Of a stretch of 64,000 bases of DNA, positions 1 through 7,541 are shown one piece after another (the stretch's first letter is position 1; each line of letters starts with the position of its first letter). The notes beneath the pieces were generated by a model. The model saw only the letters and a program-made list of their open reading frames with translations. It searched no databases and was not told the DNA's origin. Origin of the DNA: Ruegeria sp. HKCCD7303 (GTDB lineage Bacteria > Pseudomonadota > Alphaproteobacteria > Rhodobacterales > Rhodobacteraceae); contig NZ_WVRE01000011.1 of the NCBI RefSeq assembly GCF_013111185.1, positions 37,068 to 101,067 of the forward strand. The letters are read 5' to 3'. The translations under genes and the position numbers were made by a program.

Positions 1-984
1 CGTACTTTCGCGACCTATGCGCTCCGCCCGTTCAACATCGAGAGCGGACCGCTGGTGTCTTTGGTCGCTGTTGCGCTGATCGTCTTTGCCTATGCGGTGA
101 ACCGGTCGGGCAACCGGTCGGTGGGGTTGTGGTCGATCATCATGTCGGCGCTCAAGATAGGCGGGATCGCAATATTCGGCATCGCCGCACTTTGGGCTGC
201 GGGCGGAACCTGGCAGGTTCAGGGCTCGGAACCGGCCGCGCCGCTGGGGTTCGTCGCCTCGGTAGCCCTGTCGATCCTCGCCTTCAAGGGCTTTACCACC
301 ATCACCAACAGCGGGGCCGAGATCGTCGACCCGCACCGCAATGTCGGGCGCACCATCATGATCTCGATCGCGATCTGCGCGGTGGTCTACCTGCTGGTCG
401 CCCTTGCCGTCGGTGTCAGCCTGCCGCCCGAGCAAATCCGCGCGGCGCAGGACTATGCCCTGGCCGAGGCTGCCAGGCCGGTGCTGGGGCAGGGCGGGTT
501 CTACCTGACCGTGGCGCTGGCGATGGTGGCGACGGCCTCGGGGCTGATCGCCAGCGTTTTCGCTGTGTCCCGGATGCTGGCGATGCTGACCGACATGAAG
601 ATGATCCCGCACAGCCATTTCGGCATGACGGGCAGCATCCAGTCTCACACGCTGATCTACACGGTCGTGATTGCGGGCCTGCTTGCGGTGTTGTTCGACC
701 TGTCTCGCATCGCCTCGTTGGGGGCGTTCTTTTACCTGGTGATGGACATGGCGGTGCATTGGGGTGTCTGGCGACGCTTGCGCGGTCAGATCAAAGCCCG
801 TGGATGGGTCTTGCTGACCGCCCTGGCGCTGGACTGCGTAGTCCTGACCGCGTTCACAATACTCAAGCTGCGCTCCGACCCGATGATCGTAGTATATGCC
901 GTTGCTGGCATCGGCTTGGTCTTCGTCTATGAGCGCATCTTTCTCAAACAATGGATCATCGAAAAGGAGACAAATCAGCTATGA
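1..984 (+). CDS. APC-superfamily amino acid permease, 5' truncated by window edge
   Basis: The frame is open from base 1 (RTFATYALRPFN...), so the N-terminus lies outside the window. The visible part, about 327 residues, has around eight hydrophobic segments and the small-residue-rich helices typical of the amino acid/polyamine/organocation superfamily, including the stretch ILAFKGFTTITNSGAEIVDP, which resembles the conserved segment FKGFxxIxxxAEEIxxP of that family. Predicted role is amino acid or amine uptake across the inner membrane; the substrate cannot be read from the sequence. Its stop overlaps the next start (ATGA at 981-984), so the two genes are probably translationally coupled. 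Confidence 0.8.
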   Translation, partial: RTFATYALRPFNIESGPLVSLVAVALIVFAYAVNRSGNRSVGLWSIIMSALKIGGIAIFGIAALWAAGGTWQVQGSEPAAPLGFVASVALSILAFKGFTTITNSGAEIVDPHRNVGRTIMISIAICAVVYLLVALAVGVSLPPEQIRAAQDYALAEAARPVLGQGGFYLTVALAMVATASGLIASVFAVSRMLAMLTDMKMIPHSHFGMTGSIQSHTLIYTVVIAGLLAVLFDLSRIASLGAFFYLVMDMAVHWGVWRRLRGQIKARGWVLLTALALDCVVLTAFTILKLRSDPMIVVYAVAGIGLVFVYERIFLKQWIIEKETNQL

Positions 985-1259
985 CCCAATCAAATTTCGA
1001 CGAAACCCGCGCCACACAGGAGACGACCGAAAGGGTCAGCTCTGACGTAACGGCCGAAGCGCCCAAAACCGAAGATCAGACGGCCAACGGTGCCAAGCGT
1101 AATTGGCTCCCGGTTGTCATTGCGATCGCGTTGGGCGCCGCTGTTCTGGGCTGGGAATACCGCGAGACACTCTATCCTTTGCTCAGTTCTCCGTTGCTGT
1201 TCTTGCTGGTCTGCGTGGGCATGCATTTCTTAATGCATCGCGGCCACGGCAAACACTGA
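981..1259 (+). CDS. DUF2933-type small membrane protein
   Basis: A 92-residue protein. The ATG at 981 is preferred over the upstream TTG because AAGGAGA lies 10 bases before it and the ATG overlaps the permease stop. The first 45 residues are polar and acidic. Two hydrophobic segments follow (about residues 48-62 and 70-85). The C-terminus LFLLVCVGMHFLMHRGHGKH carries the histidine and methionine-rich ending typical of DUF2933 proteins, which are often found near copper-resistance genes. A metal-related role is inferred from family context and the nearby metal operons. Confidence 0.7.
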   Translation: MTQSNFDETRATQETTERVSSDVTAEAPKTEDQTANGAKRNWLPVVIAIALGAAVLGWEYRETLYPLLSSPLLFLLVCVGMHFLMHRGHGKH

Positions 1260-1372
1260 GAACGGCGCCCTGTATGGCTGGCGGCTTTGCGGCAAGAACA
1301 CTGCGCAACAAGGAGCAGCAACGGCCAACTGATCAGAACAAATTTGTAACCCAATAAGGAAGGGAAATTGCC

Positions 1373-1483
1373 ATGTTAGCAAATCCAATTCGGAGAGCAG
1401 CAACTGAACTGCACCTGACGGCCGGTGCACTAACTGTAAAGGCATTGCACGGTGACACCGACGAAGATCACTCTGATGAATAG
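1373..1483 (+). CDS. Possible 36-codon ORF of unknown function
   Basis: An ATG at 1373 follows AAGGAAGGG with good spacing and opens 36 codons ending in TAG. The product ends with an acidic/histidine tail (HGDTDEDHSDE). No family is recognised. Only the ribosome-binding site supports it. The rest of the 1260-1584 interval shows no other convincing gene. Confidence 0.3.
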   Translation: MLANPIRRAATELHLTAGALTVKALHGDTDEDHSDE

Positions 1484-1584
1484 GGAATGGGGCATCGCGG
1501 TGAAGAAGAGGACCAAGGCGACTGATCCACCTCGTCCGAGTCCTATAATTCGATGAACCCGTCCTGACGCACAGGAGGAACAAT

Positions 1585-2133
1585 ATGTCTGAATTTTCTG
1601 AAAGACAGGCACCTTCAGAGCCTGAAACTCGGCGCGATTTCTTATACTTCGTCACCGGCGGTGCCGCCATCGTGGCCACGGGCGCGGCGGTCTGGCCACT
1701 TGTTAACAGCATGAACCCCAGTGCAGACATCTCCGCCCAAGCCGTTGTCGACATAGATCTTGAAGGTGTCGGACCAGGAACGAGGATCACTGTTAAATGG
1801 AAAGGCAAGCCGATCTTTATCGACCACCGGACTAAAGAGCGGATCGCGCTGGCGATAGCAGAAGACGATGCACCAATGATCGACCCGCAACCTGACGCCG
1901 AGCGCGTACAGCGACCGGAATGGCTGGTAGTTATTGGCGTTTGCACCCATCTGGGATGCATACCACTCGGGCAGGGCGGCAGCGAACCCACCGGAGACTG
2001 GGACGGTTGGTTCTGTCCGTGTCACGGTTCACATTACGACACGTCTGGCAGAATTCGGAAAGGCCCCGCGCCCCGCAACCTCGATCTGCCCCCTTACGAG
2101 TTCGTCACCGACACACGGGTCAAAATTGGGTGA
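1585..2133 (+). CDS. petA: Rieske iron-sulfur protein (ubiquinol-cytochrome c reductase type)
   Basis: A 182-residue protein with an N-terminal Tat-like motif (ETRRDFLYF, about residue 14), one membrane anchor (residues 20-40) and a C-terminal Rieske domain. Both cluster-binding boxes are intact: CTHLGC (C120, H122, C125) and CPCHGSH (C144, C146, H147), giving two Cys and two His ligands plus the disulfide pair. In the bc1 complex this subunit passes electrons from quinol to cytochrome c1. The start follows AGGAGGAA. No cytochrome b or c1 gene is adjacent, so this is a solitary copy. It may substitute in the chromosomally encoded complex or serve another redox enzyme. Confidence 0.93.
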   Translation: MSEFSERQAPSEPETRRDFLYFVTGGAAIVATGAAVWPLVNSMNPSADISAQAVVDIDLEGVGPGTRITVKWKGKPIFIDHRTKERIALAIAEDDAPMIDPQPDAERVQRPEWLVVIGVCTHLGCIPLGQGGSEPTGDWDGWFCPCHGSHYDTSGRIRKGPAPRNLDLPPYEFVTDTRVKIG

Positions 2134-2154
2134 CGGCGCGGTGAACTTTGTTCA

Positions 2155-2168
2155 GAGGCGCGTGCCTC
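2155..2168 (+). terminator. Weak hairpin after the Rieske gene
   Basis: GAGGC-GCGT-GCCTC, a 5-bp stem 21 bases past the Rieske stop. There is no clear T-tract. The 2134-2425 interval shows no supportable gene. Confidence 0.25.
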
Positions 2169-2425
2169 ACCAAGTTCGTTTGTCAGTCCTCGAATATCCC
2201 TCGATCAGCGCCGCGATGCTATGTGGCGGAATTCGACATGTACCCCGCTTTCTGGAGTTTTCGAGAAGAGACCTCGCCGTCATGTTCTGAACGGAACAAT
2301 TCTAATCGCTGCGCTCAACGTTTTCTGCTTCGCCCATGTTTAGACATGCCATCTTGCCTTTTGACAGGATCGCATCTGAATTGCGGGTTGAGAGGAAACG
2401 CTTTGGTCCTGAACAAGGTGCTATT

Positions 2426-3676
2426 TCAACCCCGTGTCAGCCGCGCGGCGATCGCGACCTGTCCCAGCGCGGCCAGGATCGCAGCGATGAACACGGCTTC
2501 GATGGCGATCATGCTGACCACCACACCGCCCACAAGCGGCGCCAGCGCCGCCGGGGCCGCAAAGCTGTTGAACCACGCGGAATAGGCCGGGCGGCGGTCG
2601 TCGGGCGAGATCTCCAGCAAATAGCCGAGATAGCCGATGGTCACCCCGTTCATCATCGCGCCGATCAGGAAGAACAGCACCGCGAAACCGGTCAGCCCCG
2701 AACCCGTGACCACAAGCAGCAAAACCAGCACCGGAGGTCCGAGACGCACCAGTGCCACTATCCCCAGCAGGCGCAATTTGCCCGCCTGGTCTCCGATGTG
2801 GCCCCAGAGCGGATTCGAGGCCAGCGCGCCGACAGTCTGCGCCGCCAACAGCGTTCCGACATCCGCCGCCCCGAGGCCGCTGCGGCTGGCGGCAACGACA
2901 TAGAACGGCAACGCCATCAGCGTCGCTGCACCAAGCCATTGGAAGATCAGGAACAGCCGGAACCGGTGGTCCTGCCGCAGCGTCGAGAAACCTTCGCGCA
3001 GAAATCCAGACAGATTGGCAGGACGGTCCCGTGGCGCCCTTGCAGCGGTAGCGGGCTCACCCGCGGAGACAAAAAGCGTCGCAGAGACGATCATCAGCAC
3101 CGCGCCGAGCCAGAAGATCAGCGCATAGGCCCTGAGCGGCGGCATCACGTCGAGCGCGTGTCGCAGAAAGCCCGCCACCAGAACCGCCAGAACACCGCCG
3201 CCGAAAAAGCGCCAGGCCAACATCCGGCTGCGGCGCTCGGACGGGATCGCCCGGCCGACGATGTCGTTGTAGGGCACCGCGACCACGCCGCTGACAAAGG
3301 CATAGACCGTCCACAATCCCAGCATCCCGAGCGCCAGCGGAACCGGAGGCCAATCGACCTGAGGCCAGTCGGCCCCCCACCACAGAAGAATACCGATCAT
3401 CGCGACCGTGATCGCCCGCCCATAGGCACCAAGGGCGTAGAACGGCATCCGCCGATCGGTGCGCTCGGCGAGGTAGCCCACCGCGAACTGGGGCAGCAGC
3501 CAGCCAAGACGCAGGACCGTGCTGGCATAGCCCACGGCCAGCGCGCTACCGGTCAGCATATGCACCAGACTGGCCACCACCGTCGCGCTGTCCACCGCCG
3601 CCGACCCGCCCTGAAACACCGCACCAGCACCGGCGATGCGCCAAAATCTCGTGTCTTCGGGATTACGCCTTGCCAT
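2426..3676 (-). CDS. Major facilitator superfamily transporter
   Basis: A 416-residue protein of about 12 hydrophobic segments. The loop AERTDRRMPFYALGAYGRA (about residues 69-87) matches the MFS loop 2-3 region, and basic loops flank helix 6. It belongs to the inner membrane; substrate unknown. Its ATG overlaps the 3' end of the flippase-like gene by 14 bases, so the two form one operon. The operon promoter at about 4724-4754 has the geometry of a MerR-controlled promoter, which suggests induction by a metal or other thiol-reactive signal. Confidence 0.85.
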   Translation of the reverse strand: MARRNPEDTRFWRIAGAGAVFQGGSAAVDSATVVASLVHMLTGSALAVGYASTVLRLGWLLPQFAVGYLAERTDRRMPFYALGAYGRAITVAMIGILLWWGADWPQVDWPPVPLALGMLGLWTVYAFVSGVVAVPYNDIVGRAIPSERRSRMLAWRFFGGGVLAVLVAGFLRHALDVMPPLRAYALIFWLGAVLMIVSATLFVSAGEPATAARAPRDRPANLSGFLREGFSTLRQDHRFRLFLIFQWLGAATLMALPFYVVAASRSGLGAADVGTLLAAQTVGALASNPLWGHIGDQAGKLRLLGIVALVRLGPPVLVLLLVVTGSGLTGFAVLFFLIGAMMNGVTIGYLGYLLEISPDDRRPAYSAWFNSFAAPAALAPLVGGVVVSMIAIEAVFIAAILAALGQVAIAARLTRG

Positions 3677-4691
3677 TCGCCGCCTCTGCCTCCGCCCGGG
3701 CGCGGCGGATGTCGATGCCGCTCTGCCACAACACCGTCAGGCCGATCCCGACCACCAGAAGGATCGTCAGCACATAGTTGAACAGGATCATCAGAAGGGC
3801 GGTTTCGTCCGGAACGCCAAGCACCTTGAGCGCGAACCCCGCTCCAAAGACAAAGCTCGCCGGGATGCGCACGAAACGACCCAGAACCATGGCGAACCCG
3901 GCAAACACCATCAGGAACAGGTAATCCCACGCGCTCAGCACCACGCCAACCGCCAGCCCGGCCCACAGGAAATGGGTTGTCGCCACCAGCTTACCCGCAA
4001 TGGCTGCGGCAATGGCGGCGACGCGGCGGGCCCGTGCCTGTGGCCAGACGATCCCTTCACCGAGCGCGGTGCGCAGATACGCGCCATCGGCCCCGATGCG
4101 GGCGGCAGCCCAGTCGAAGAGTCGGCAGACCAGAGGGTCCTCGCTCAGAAGTGACGCGCGGAACCGGAACAGAACCCAAAGCAGGCTGCCGAAAAGCATC
4201 AGGTTCAACAGGCCCGCAACGCTCAATCCCAGCCGCAGGTCACCCTCGATCTGTGGAATCTGGCCGGCGGCGGCCACCGCTCCGGCAAAAAGGGCGAAAA
4301 CGACGCCGTCGAGGAACCGGGCGATGATCGCGGTTGCAAGCACGGTCGCCATCTTCAAGCGGTCGAGCCGGGCAACCAGCCAGGCCCGGACCAGCGGGCT
4401 GATGCCGAGCGGGACAAGGACATTTGCGCCATAACCTGCCAGTAGCGCCCCCGTCAGCCGCAGGGTGCCGACGGGTTTCACGTCGAACAGGATCTGCCGC
4501 CACTTCCAGCCGCTCATCAGCTGCTCCAGCAGGATGGTGGCGGCAAGAATCGCGATCCAGAACATGTTGGCTCCGCGCAGGCCCTGCAGAAACAGCGCAA
4601 AATCGAGGCTGCCGTAGAGCGCAAACACCAGATAGAGCGCCAGGGCGGAGCCGAATATCGGCAGCAGCCACCGTTTCAGGAAGGTCCGCAT
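3663..4691 (-). CDS. Flippase-like / lysylphosphatidylglycerol-synthase transmembrane domain protein
   Basis: A 342-residue protein with 7-8 hydrophobic segments. The pattern LLEQLMSGWKWRQIL followed by GYGANVLVPLGISPLVRAWL matches the LPG_synthase_TM / UPF0104 family, whose members translocate or modify lipids. There is no C-terminal synthase domain. The ATG at 4691 is chosen over an upstream TTG (4706) because GAGGA sits 6 bases before it. First gene of an operon with the MFS transporter, transcribed from a promoter containing a perfect MerR-type dyad. Confidence 0.75.
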   Translation of the reverse strand: MRTFLKRWLLPIFGSALALYLVFALYGSLDFALFLQGLRGANMFWIAILAATILLEQLMSGWKWRQILFDVKPVGTLRLTGALLAGYGANVLVPLGISPLVRAWLVARLDRLKMATVLATAIIARFLDGVVFALFAGAVAAAGQIPQIEGDLRLGLSVAGLLNLMLFGSLLWVLFRFRASLLSEDPLVCRLFDWAAARIGADGAYLRTALGEGIVWPQARARRVAAIAAAIAGKLVATTHFLWAGLAVGVVLSAWDYLFLMVFAGFAMVLGRFVRIPASFVFGAGFALKVLGVPDETALLMILFNYVLTILLVVGIGLTVLWQSGIDIRRARAEAEAANGKA

Positions 4692-4723
4692 TTGACATCC
4701 TCGCAACTACCAAGACCTCAATG

Positions 4724-4754
4724 TTTTAACCTCCGTATCATGATACGGTGTCAA
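4724..4754 (-). promoter_or_regulatory. MerR-type promoter of the flippase/MFS operon
   Basis: On the minus strand: -35 TTGACA (4749-4754), a 19-bp spacer, and -10 TTAAAA (4724-4729). The spacer contains the perfect 16-bp palindrome CCGTATCATGATACGG (4733-4748). An overlong 19-bp spacer filled by a dyad is the hallmark of promoters activated by DNA distortion by MerR regulators. The regulator gene is divergent at 4781. Confidence 0.8.
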
Positions 4755-4780
4755 GATGACGGTGACGGAGGGAGACTGCG

Positions 4781-5194
4781 ATGCAACCACTCAAGATCGG
4801 CCAGGCCGCGCGCGAGACCGGGATAGGCGTCGAGACGATCAGATTTTATGAAAAGAAGGGCCTTGTCACTCAGCCGCCGCGCCCAATTGACGGCGGCGCG
4901 CGGGACTATGGTGGTGACACGCTTTGGCGGCTGAAATTCATATCCGGCGCTAAGAAGCTCGGATTTTCGCTGGCAGAAATCGCGGAAATTTTGGAGTTGC
5001 GCACGGCACCAAATACCGAGTGCGTCGCGATGCAGGCCAGAGCGCGCAAAAAGCGGGACGAAATTCAGGAACGGATCGAAGGGCTTGCACGGTTGAGGAA
5101 CAATCTGGACGAGCTGATCGCGGCGTGTCCGGGGCGTGGTGGAATTCAGAACTGTTCGATCGTGGGCGCCATAGAACGCAGCAGTGAGAAATAG
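4781..5194 (+). CDS. MerR-family metal-responsive regulator
   Basis: A 137-residue protein: N-terminal winged helix (KIGQAARETGIGVETIRFYEKKGL), long dimerisation helix, and metal-binding Cys residues C81, C116 and C125. Their spacing (35 and 9) equals that of the MerR/PbrR subfamily, which binds Hg(II), Pb(II) or similar soft metals. It is transcribed away from the flippase/MFS operon and the dyad at 4733-4748 lies between them, so it most likely controls that operon and itself. Which metal it senses cannot be determined here. Confidence 0.88.
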   Translation: MQPLKIGQAARETGIGVETIRFYEKKGLVTQPPRPIDGGARDYGGDTLWRLKFISGAKKLGFSLAEIAEILELRTAPNTECVAMQARARKKRDEIQERIEGLARLRNNLDELIAACPGRGGIQNCSIVGAIERSSEK

Positions 5195-5478
5195 GCGCAA
5201 TTCCGGCCTTGAACGGAGGGTAGCGGCGTTGCTTGCGAACCGGGTTATTGCCAAGCAGGACCCAGAACGGCAGGTGCAGCGAAAAAAGGAGAGCGAGGGT
5301 TCCGCTTCCGAGCAGAGTTTGCGCCAGATCATTGTGAGAAATCCCTGCGTCGCCCAGAAAGCCATATCTGATGAGTGTCGGAGGGTGACGGACAAGTCGG
5401 CCCTGTAAATGCGGTCCAGCTTTTATCCTACCGGTGCGATTTTATATCGGTTTAAGACAAGTTTACCCAAGAGGGAAC

Positions 5479-5955
5479 ATGACAATGAATAACCTGAGCC
5501 GCCGCCGCTTGATGCAAGGAGCCGCGGCAATTGCGTGCAGCGCGGCGCTTCCCGCCTTCGCGAAAACCGGTCCCTCAATCCATGTCCTGAAGGATCCGAA
5601 TTGTGGGTGCTGCGGATCGTGGATCAAAATCATGCGGGCGGAAGGTTTTGAAGTAGGCGTGGAAAACAGTGCTTGGGAGGCCTTGAACGCTTACAAAACC
5701 GCCAATGGGATTCCGGAGGGCATGATGTCATGCCACACGGGTCGCGTGGAGGGCTACATGATCGAAGGACACGTCCCATCCGCTGACATTCGGCGCCTGC
5801 TGGGCGAACGCCCGAATGCTGTCGGACTGTCGGTTCCGGGAATGCCTTTCGGCTCACCGGGCATGGGGCCGGAAAGTGAACGCGAAGCCTTCGACGTCTT
5901 TCTGATCCGCAAGGATGGAACCACAGAGGTGTTCGCCAGCTACCCGGCCGCATAA
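5479..5955 (+). CDS. DUF411 metal-binding protein with Tat signal (copy 1)
   Basis: A 158-residue exported protein. The ATG at 5479 follows GAGGGAAC. A twin-arginine leader (SRRRLMQGAAAIA) ends near PAFA. The mature part has the DUF411 signature: CGCC at the start of a thioredoxin-like fold (VLKDPNCGCCGSW) and MMSCHTG further on. These Cys, His and Met residues are likely copper or other soft-metal ligands. A close paralogue lies at 25606-26073, also in a MerR-controlled metal locus. The 284 bp before it hold no gene I can support. Confidence 0.88.
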   Translation: MTMNNLSRRRLMQGAAAIACSAALPAFAKTGPSIHVLKDPNCGCCGSWIKIMRAEGFEVGVENSAWEALNAYKTANGIPEGMMSCHTGRVEGYMIEGHVPSADIRRLLGERPNAVGLSVPGMPFGSPGMGPESEREAFDVFLIRKDGTTEVFASYPAA

Positions 5956-6008
5956 TTTCCCGATGGCGCTGGCAAGATCCTGACAAACACGGCGCTCGCT
6001 TCTGCTGC

Positions 6009-6041
6009 CTGGTTTACGTGACATTCTTCACGGCAAACCAG
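6009..6041. terminator. Hairpin between convergent genes
   Basis: Arms CTGGTTT and AAACCAG enclose GTGA/TCAC, giving an 11-bp interrupted stem about 55 bases after the DUF411 stop. It could terminate rightward transcription; no strong T-tract. Confidence 0.4.
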
Positions 6042-6097
6042 TTGATCCGTGACTTCACGCCTGCCTTGTCCTACCGGGCAAGTTCCAGCCTACGGTG

Positions 6098-6142
6098 AAA
6101 AAATACCTGCGTCCGCAAAGCCTGATGACCGGCTTTGCGGAC
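6098..6142 (-). terminator. Intrinsic terminator of the merT operon
   Basis: A perfect 12-bp stem (arms 6111-6122 and 6131-6142, GTCCGCAAAGCC and its complement) with an 8-base loop lies just past the GDCCVxC gene stop. On the minus strand it is followed after 7 bases by TTTTTT. Confidence 0.7.
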
Positions 6143-6166
6143 AAAACCGACATCCCGGTCGCCGTA

Positions 6167-6385
6167 TCAACCGCAGCATTTGTCGCCCGCCTGAATTGGC
6201 GGGCATGGGGCCGATCCGTAGGAACAGTAGACGCAGCAATCGCCGGGAAGTGGCTTCAGGACTTTTCCGCAAGATGTGCATTCGTAGAACCACTGGCACG
6301 CGTCTGTTGGCATCGTTTCAGGCCTTGAATGTCCACATTCCGGGCAGATGATCGTGCTGACAAGGTTCGGGTGCTTTTCACTCAT
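6167..6385 (-). CDS. GDCCVxC-domain zinc-ribbon protein
   Basis: A 72-residue cysteine-rich protein. CPEC (about residue 14) and CTSC (about 36) form a zinc-ribbon-like pair, followed by the hallmark GDCCVYCSYGSAPCPPIQ. Some members of this family carry selenocysteine; here all positions are Cys. It starts 4 bases after the MerT stop on the same strand, so the two are co-transcribed. The cysteine clusters and the merT neighbour suggest a cytoplasmic role in handling mercury or another thiophilic metal; the biochemical function is unknown. Confidence 0.82.
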   Translation of the reverse strand: MSEKHPNLVSTIICPECGHSRPETMPTDACQWFYECTSCGKVLKPLPGDCCVYCSYGSAPCPPIQAGDKCCG

Positions 6386-6389
6386 GGCG

Positions 6390-6713
6390 TCACATCAAGG
6401 TTATCAGGAAATCATTTATTCGGATTTCGTTGAGCACGATAACCCAAGCGATGGCCGTCAACGCAAAACTGCCTGTCAGCCACCATTTGAAGCGGTCGAG
6501 CGAACCACGGCGATACGCGACGATGCCAGAGAGAAACAGCAGGGCCGTCGAACCGCCGAGCACGTAATAACTCGCGGCGGCGATCTTGCCGAATACGGCC
6601 AGCCAGCTCCCTCCCAAGCCAAGCAAAATCAAGGCCATCGGCAAGATGCAGCAGGTCGCAACGCCAAGTGCGGTAAACGATCCAAGAAAGCTTGCGCCAA
6701 CAAACTTGCTCAT
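6390..6713 (-). CDS. merT: MerT-type mercuric ion transport protein
   Basis: A 107-residue membrane protein with three hydrophobic segments. The first carries the vicinal Cys pair of MerT (GVATCCILPMALILLGLGG, about residues 17-35), which takes Hg(II) from the periplasm. The ATG at 6713 begins the conserved MSKFVGASFLG. The usual second Cys pair in the cytoplasmic loop is absent, so this is a short variant. No merP or merA is in the window, so it could supply only uptake or a partial pathway. It is driven by a MerR-type promoter. Confidence 0.8.
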   Translation of the reverse strand: MSKFVGASFLGSFTALGVATCCILPMALILLGLGGSWLAVFGKIAAASYYVLGGSTALLFLSGIVAYRRGSLDRFKWWLTGSFALTAIAWVIVLNEIRINDFLITLM

Positions 6714-6812
6714 GGTCAGCTTTCTCCGGCTTTGACGAACTCGAGCGGAAGCCGGTTCGACTTCCTCGATTTTTGCTTCGCGCGGTATGTGAAATTCGAC
6801 ATCATGACCGAC

Positions 6813-6843
6813 AACATGCACCCTGTAGTAGCTACAGGTTCAA
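6813..6843 (-). promoter_or_regulatory. MerR-type promoter of merT operon
   Basis: Minus strand: -35 TTGAAC (6838-6843), 19-bp spacer, -10 CATGTT (6813-6818). The spacer region holds the inverted repeat CCTGTAG-CTA-CTACAGG (6822-6838). The same overlong-spacer geometry occurs at 4724-4754 and 26810-26840. The divergent regulator starts at 6859. Confidence 0.75.
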
Positions 6844-6858
6844 GGGAAAGGTCATCAC

Positions 6859-7278
6859 ATGATTGCGATTGGCGAAGCGGCGAGATTGACCGGTCTGTCG
6901 GTCGAGACGATCCGCTACTACGAACGGGAAGGCATAGTCGAGAAAGCCGGTCGAACCGCCTCGGGACGCCGCGCATACACGGAACGGGAAATCTCCGAGC
7001 TCAGATTCATCAAACGCTGCCGCGATCTTGGCTTTACCATTCAGGGTGCATGCGCACTTCGCGAATTGTCCAAAGCGCCCGAGCAAGCTTGTCGTGACGT
7101 CGAAGACGTCGCAACAAGACATCTCGACAACGTCAGGTCAAAAATCGCCGCCCTCCAACGGTTGGAGCAAGCACTGGCAGAACTTGTGCAGACCTGCACC
7201 GAGGGTACGGCCTCATGCCCCCTGCTAACGGCGTTGCTCAACGAGCCTATCGCCAAAGAAAAAATAAACGACACCTAA
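6859..7278 (+). CDS. merR: MerR-family regulator of the merT locus
   Basis: A 139-residue MerR protein: winged helix IGEAARLTGLSVETIRYYEREG, dimerisation helix, and Cys residues C78, C113 and C120. The Cys at position 78 is typical of regulators of divalent soft metals, and the C113/C120 loop spacing of 7 differs from the 9 of classical Hg-MerR, so the metal is uncertain. Extra Cys residues occur at 54 and 65. Divergent to merT across one dyad, so it most likely controls merT and itself. Confidence 0.87.
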   Translation: MIAIGEAARLTGLSVETIRYYEREGIVEKAGRTASGRRAYTEREISELRFIKRCRDLGFTIQGACALRELSKAPEQACRDVEDVATRHLDNVRSKIAALQRLEQALAELVQTCTEGTASCPLLTALLNEPIAKEKINDT

Positions 7279-7541
7279 TTGCAACGCCCGGAAAGGATCG
7301 AATCTGGCCAACTCAGTTTGCGGAAAGACTACAATGCGGCTCAAATCCGGCTCGCTCATCATTACCCACCCCATGCCCGAACTCTCTGCCTGTCCTCATC
7401 GCAGGCGAGAGTGACATTCCTGAATTGCTCATGGGTGACATTTGAGCTTTGCGGCTACAGATTGCGGAAGCATAAGTGAAATTATGTGAAACTTGCCCCT
7501 GCTCACAATTTTGCAAATCAAGCGGTGCACGTGGGCCGAAC

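Noticed and set aside
2336..3781. Long open frame on the plus strand opposite the MFS gene
   Set aside because: Arg/Gln/His-rich translation typical of the antisense of a G+C-rich gene; the minus strand encodes a clear transporter.
5184..5408. 74-codon frame between the MerR gene and DUF411 gene
   Set aside because: No ribosome-binding site, low-complexity composition and overlap with the MerR gene end.
7387..7410. Hairpin GCCTG...CAGGC downstream of the merR gene as terminator
   Set aside because: Only 5 bp of stem and no T-tract.
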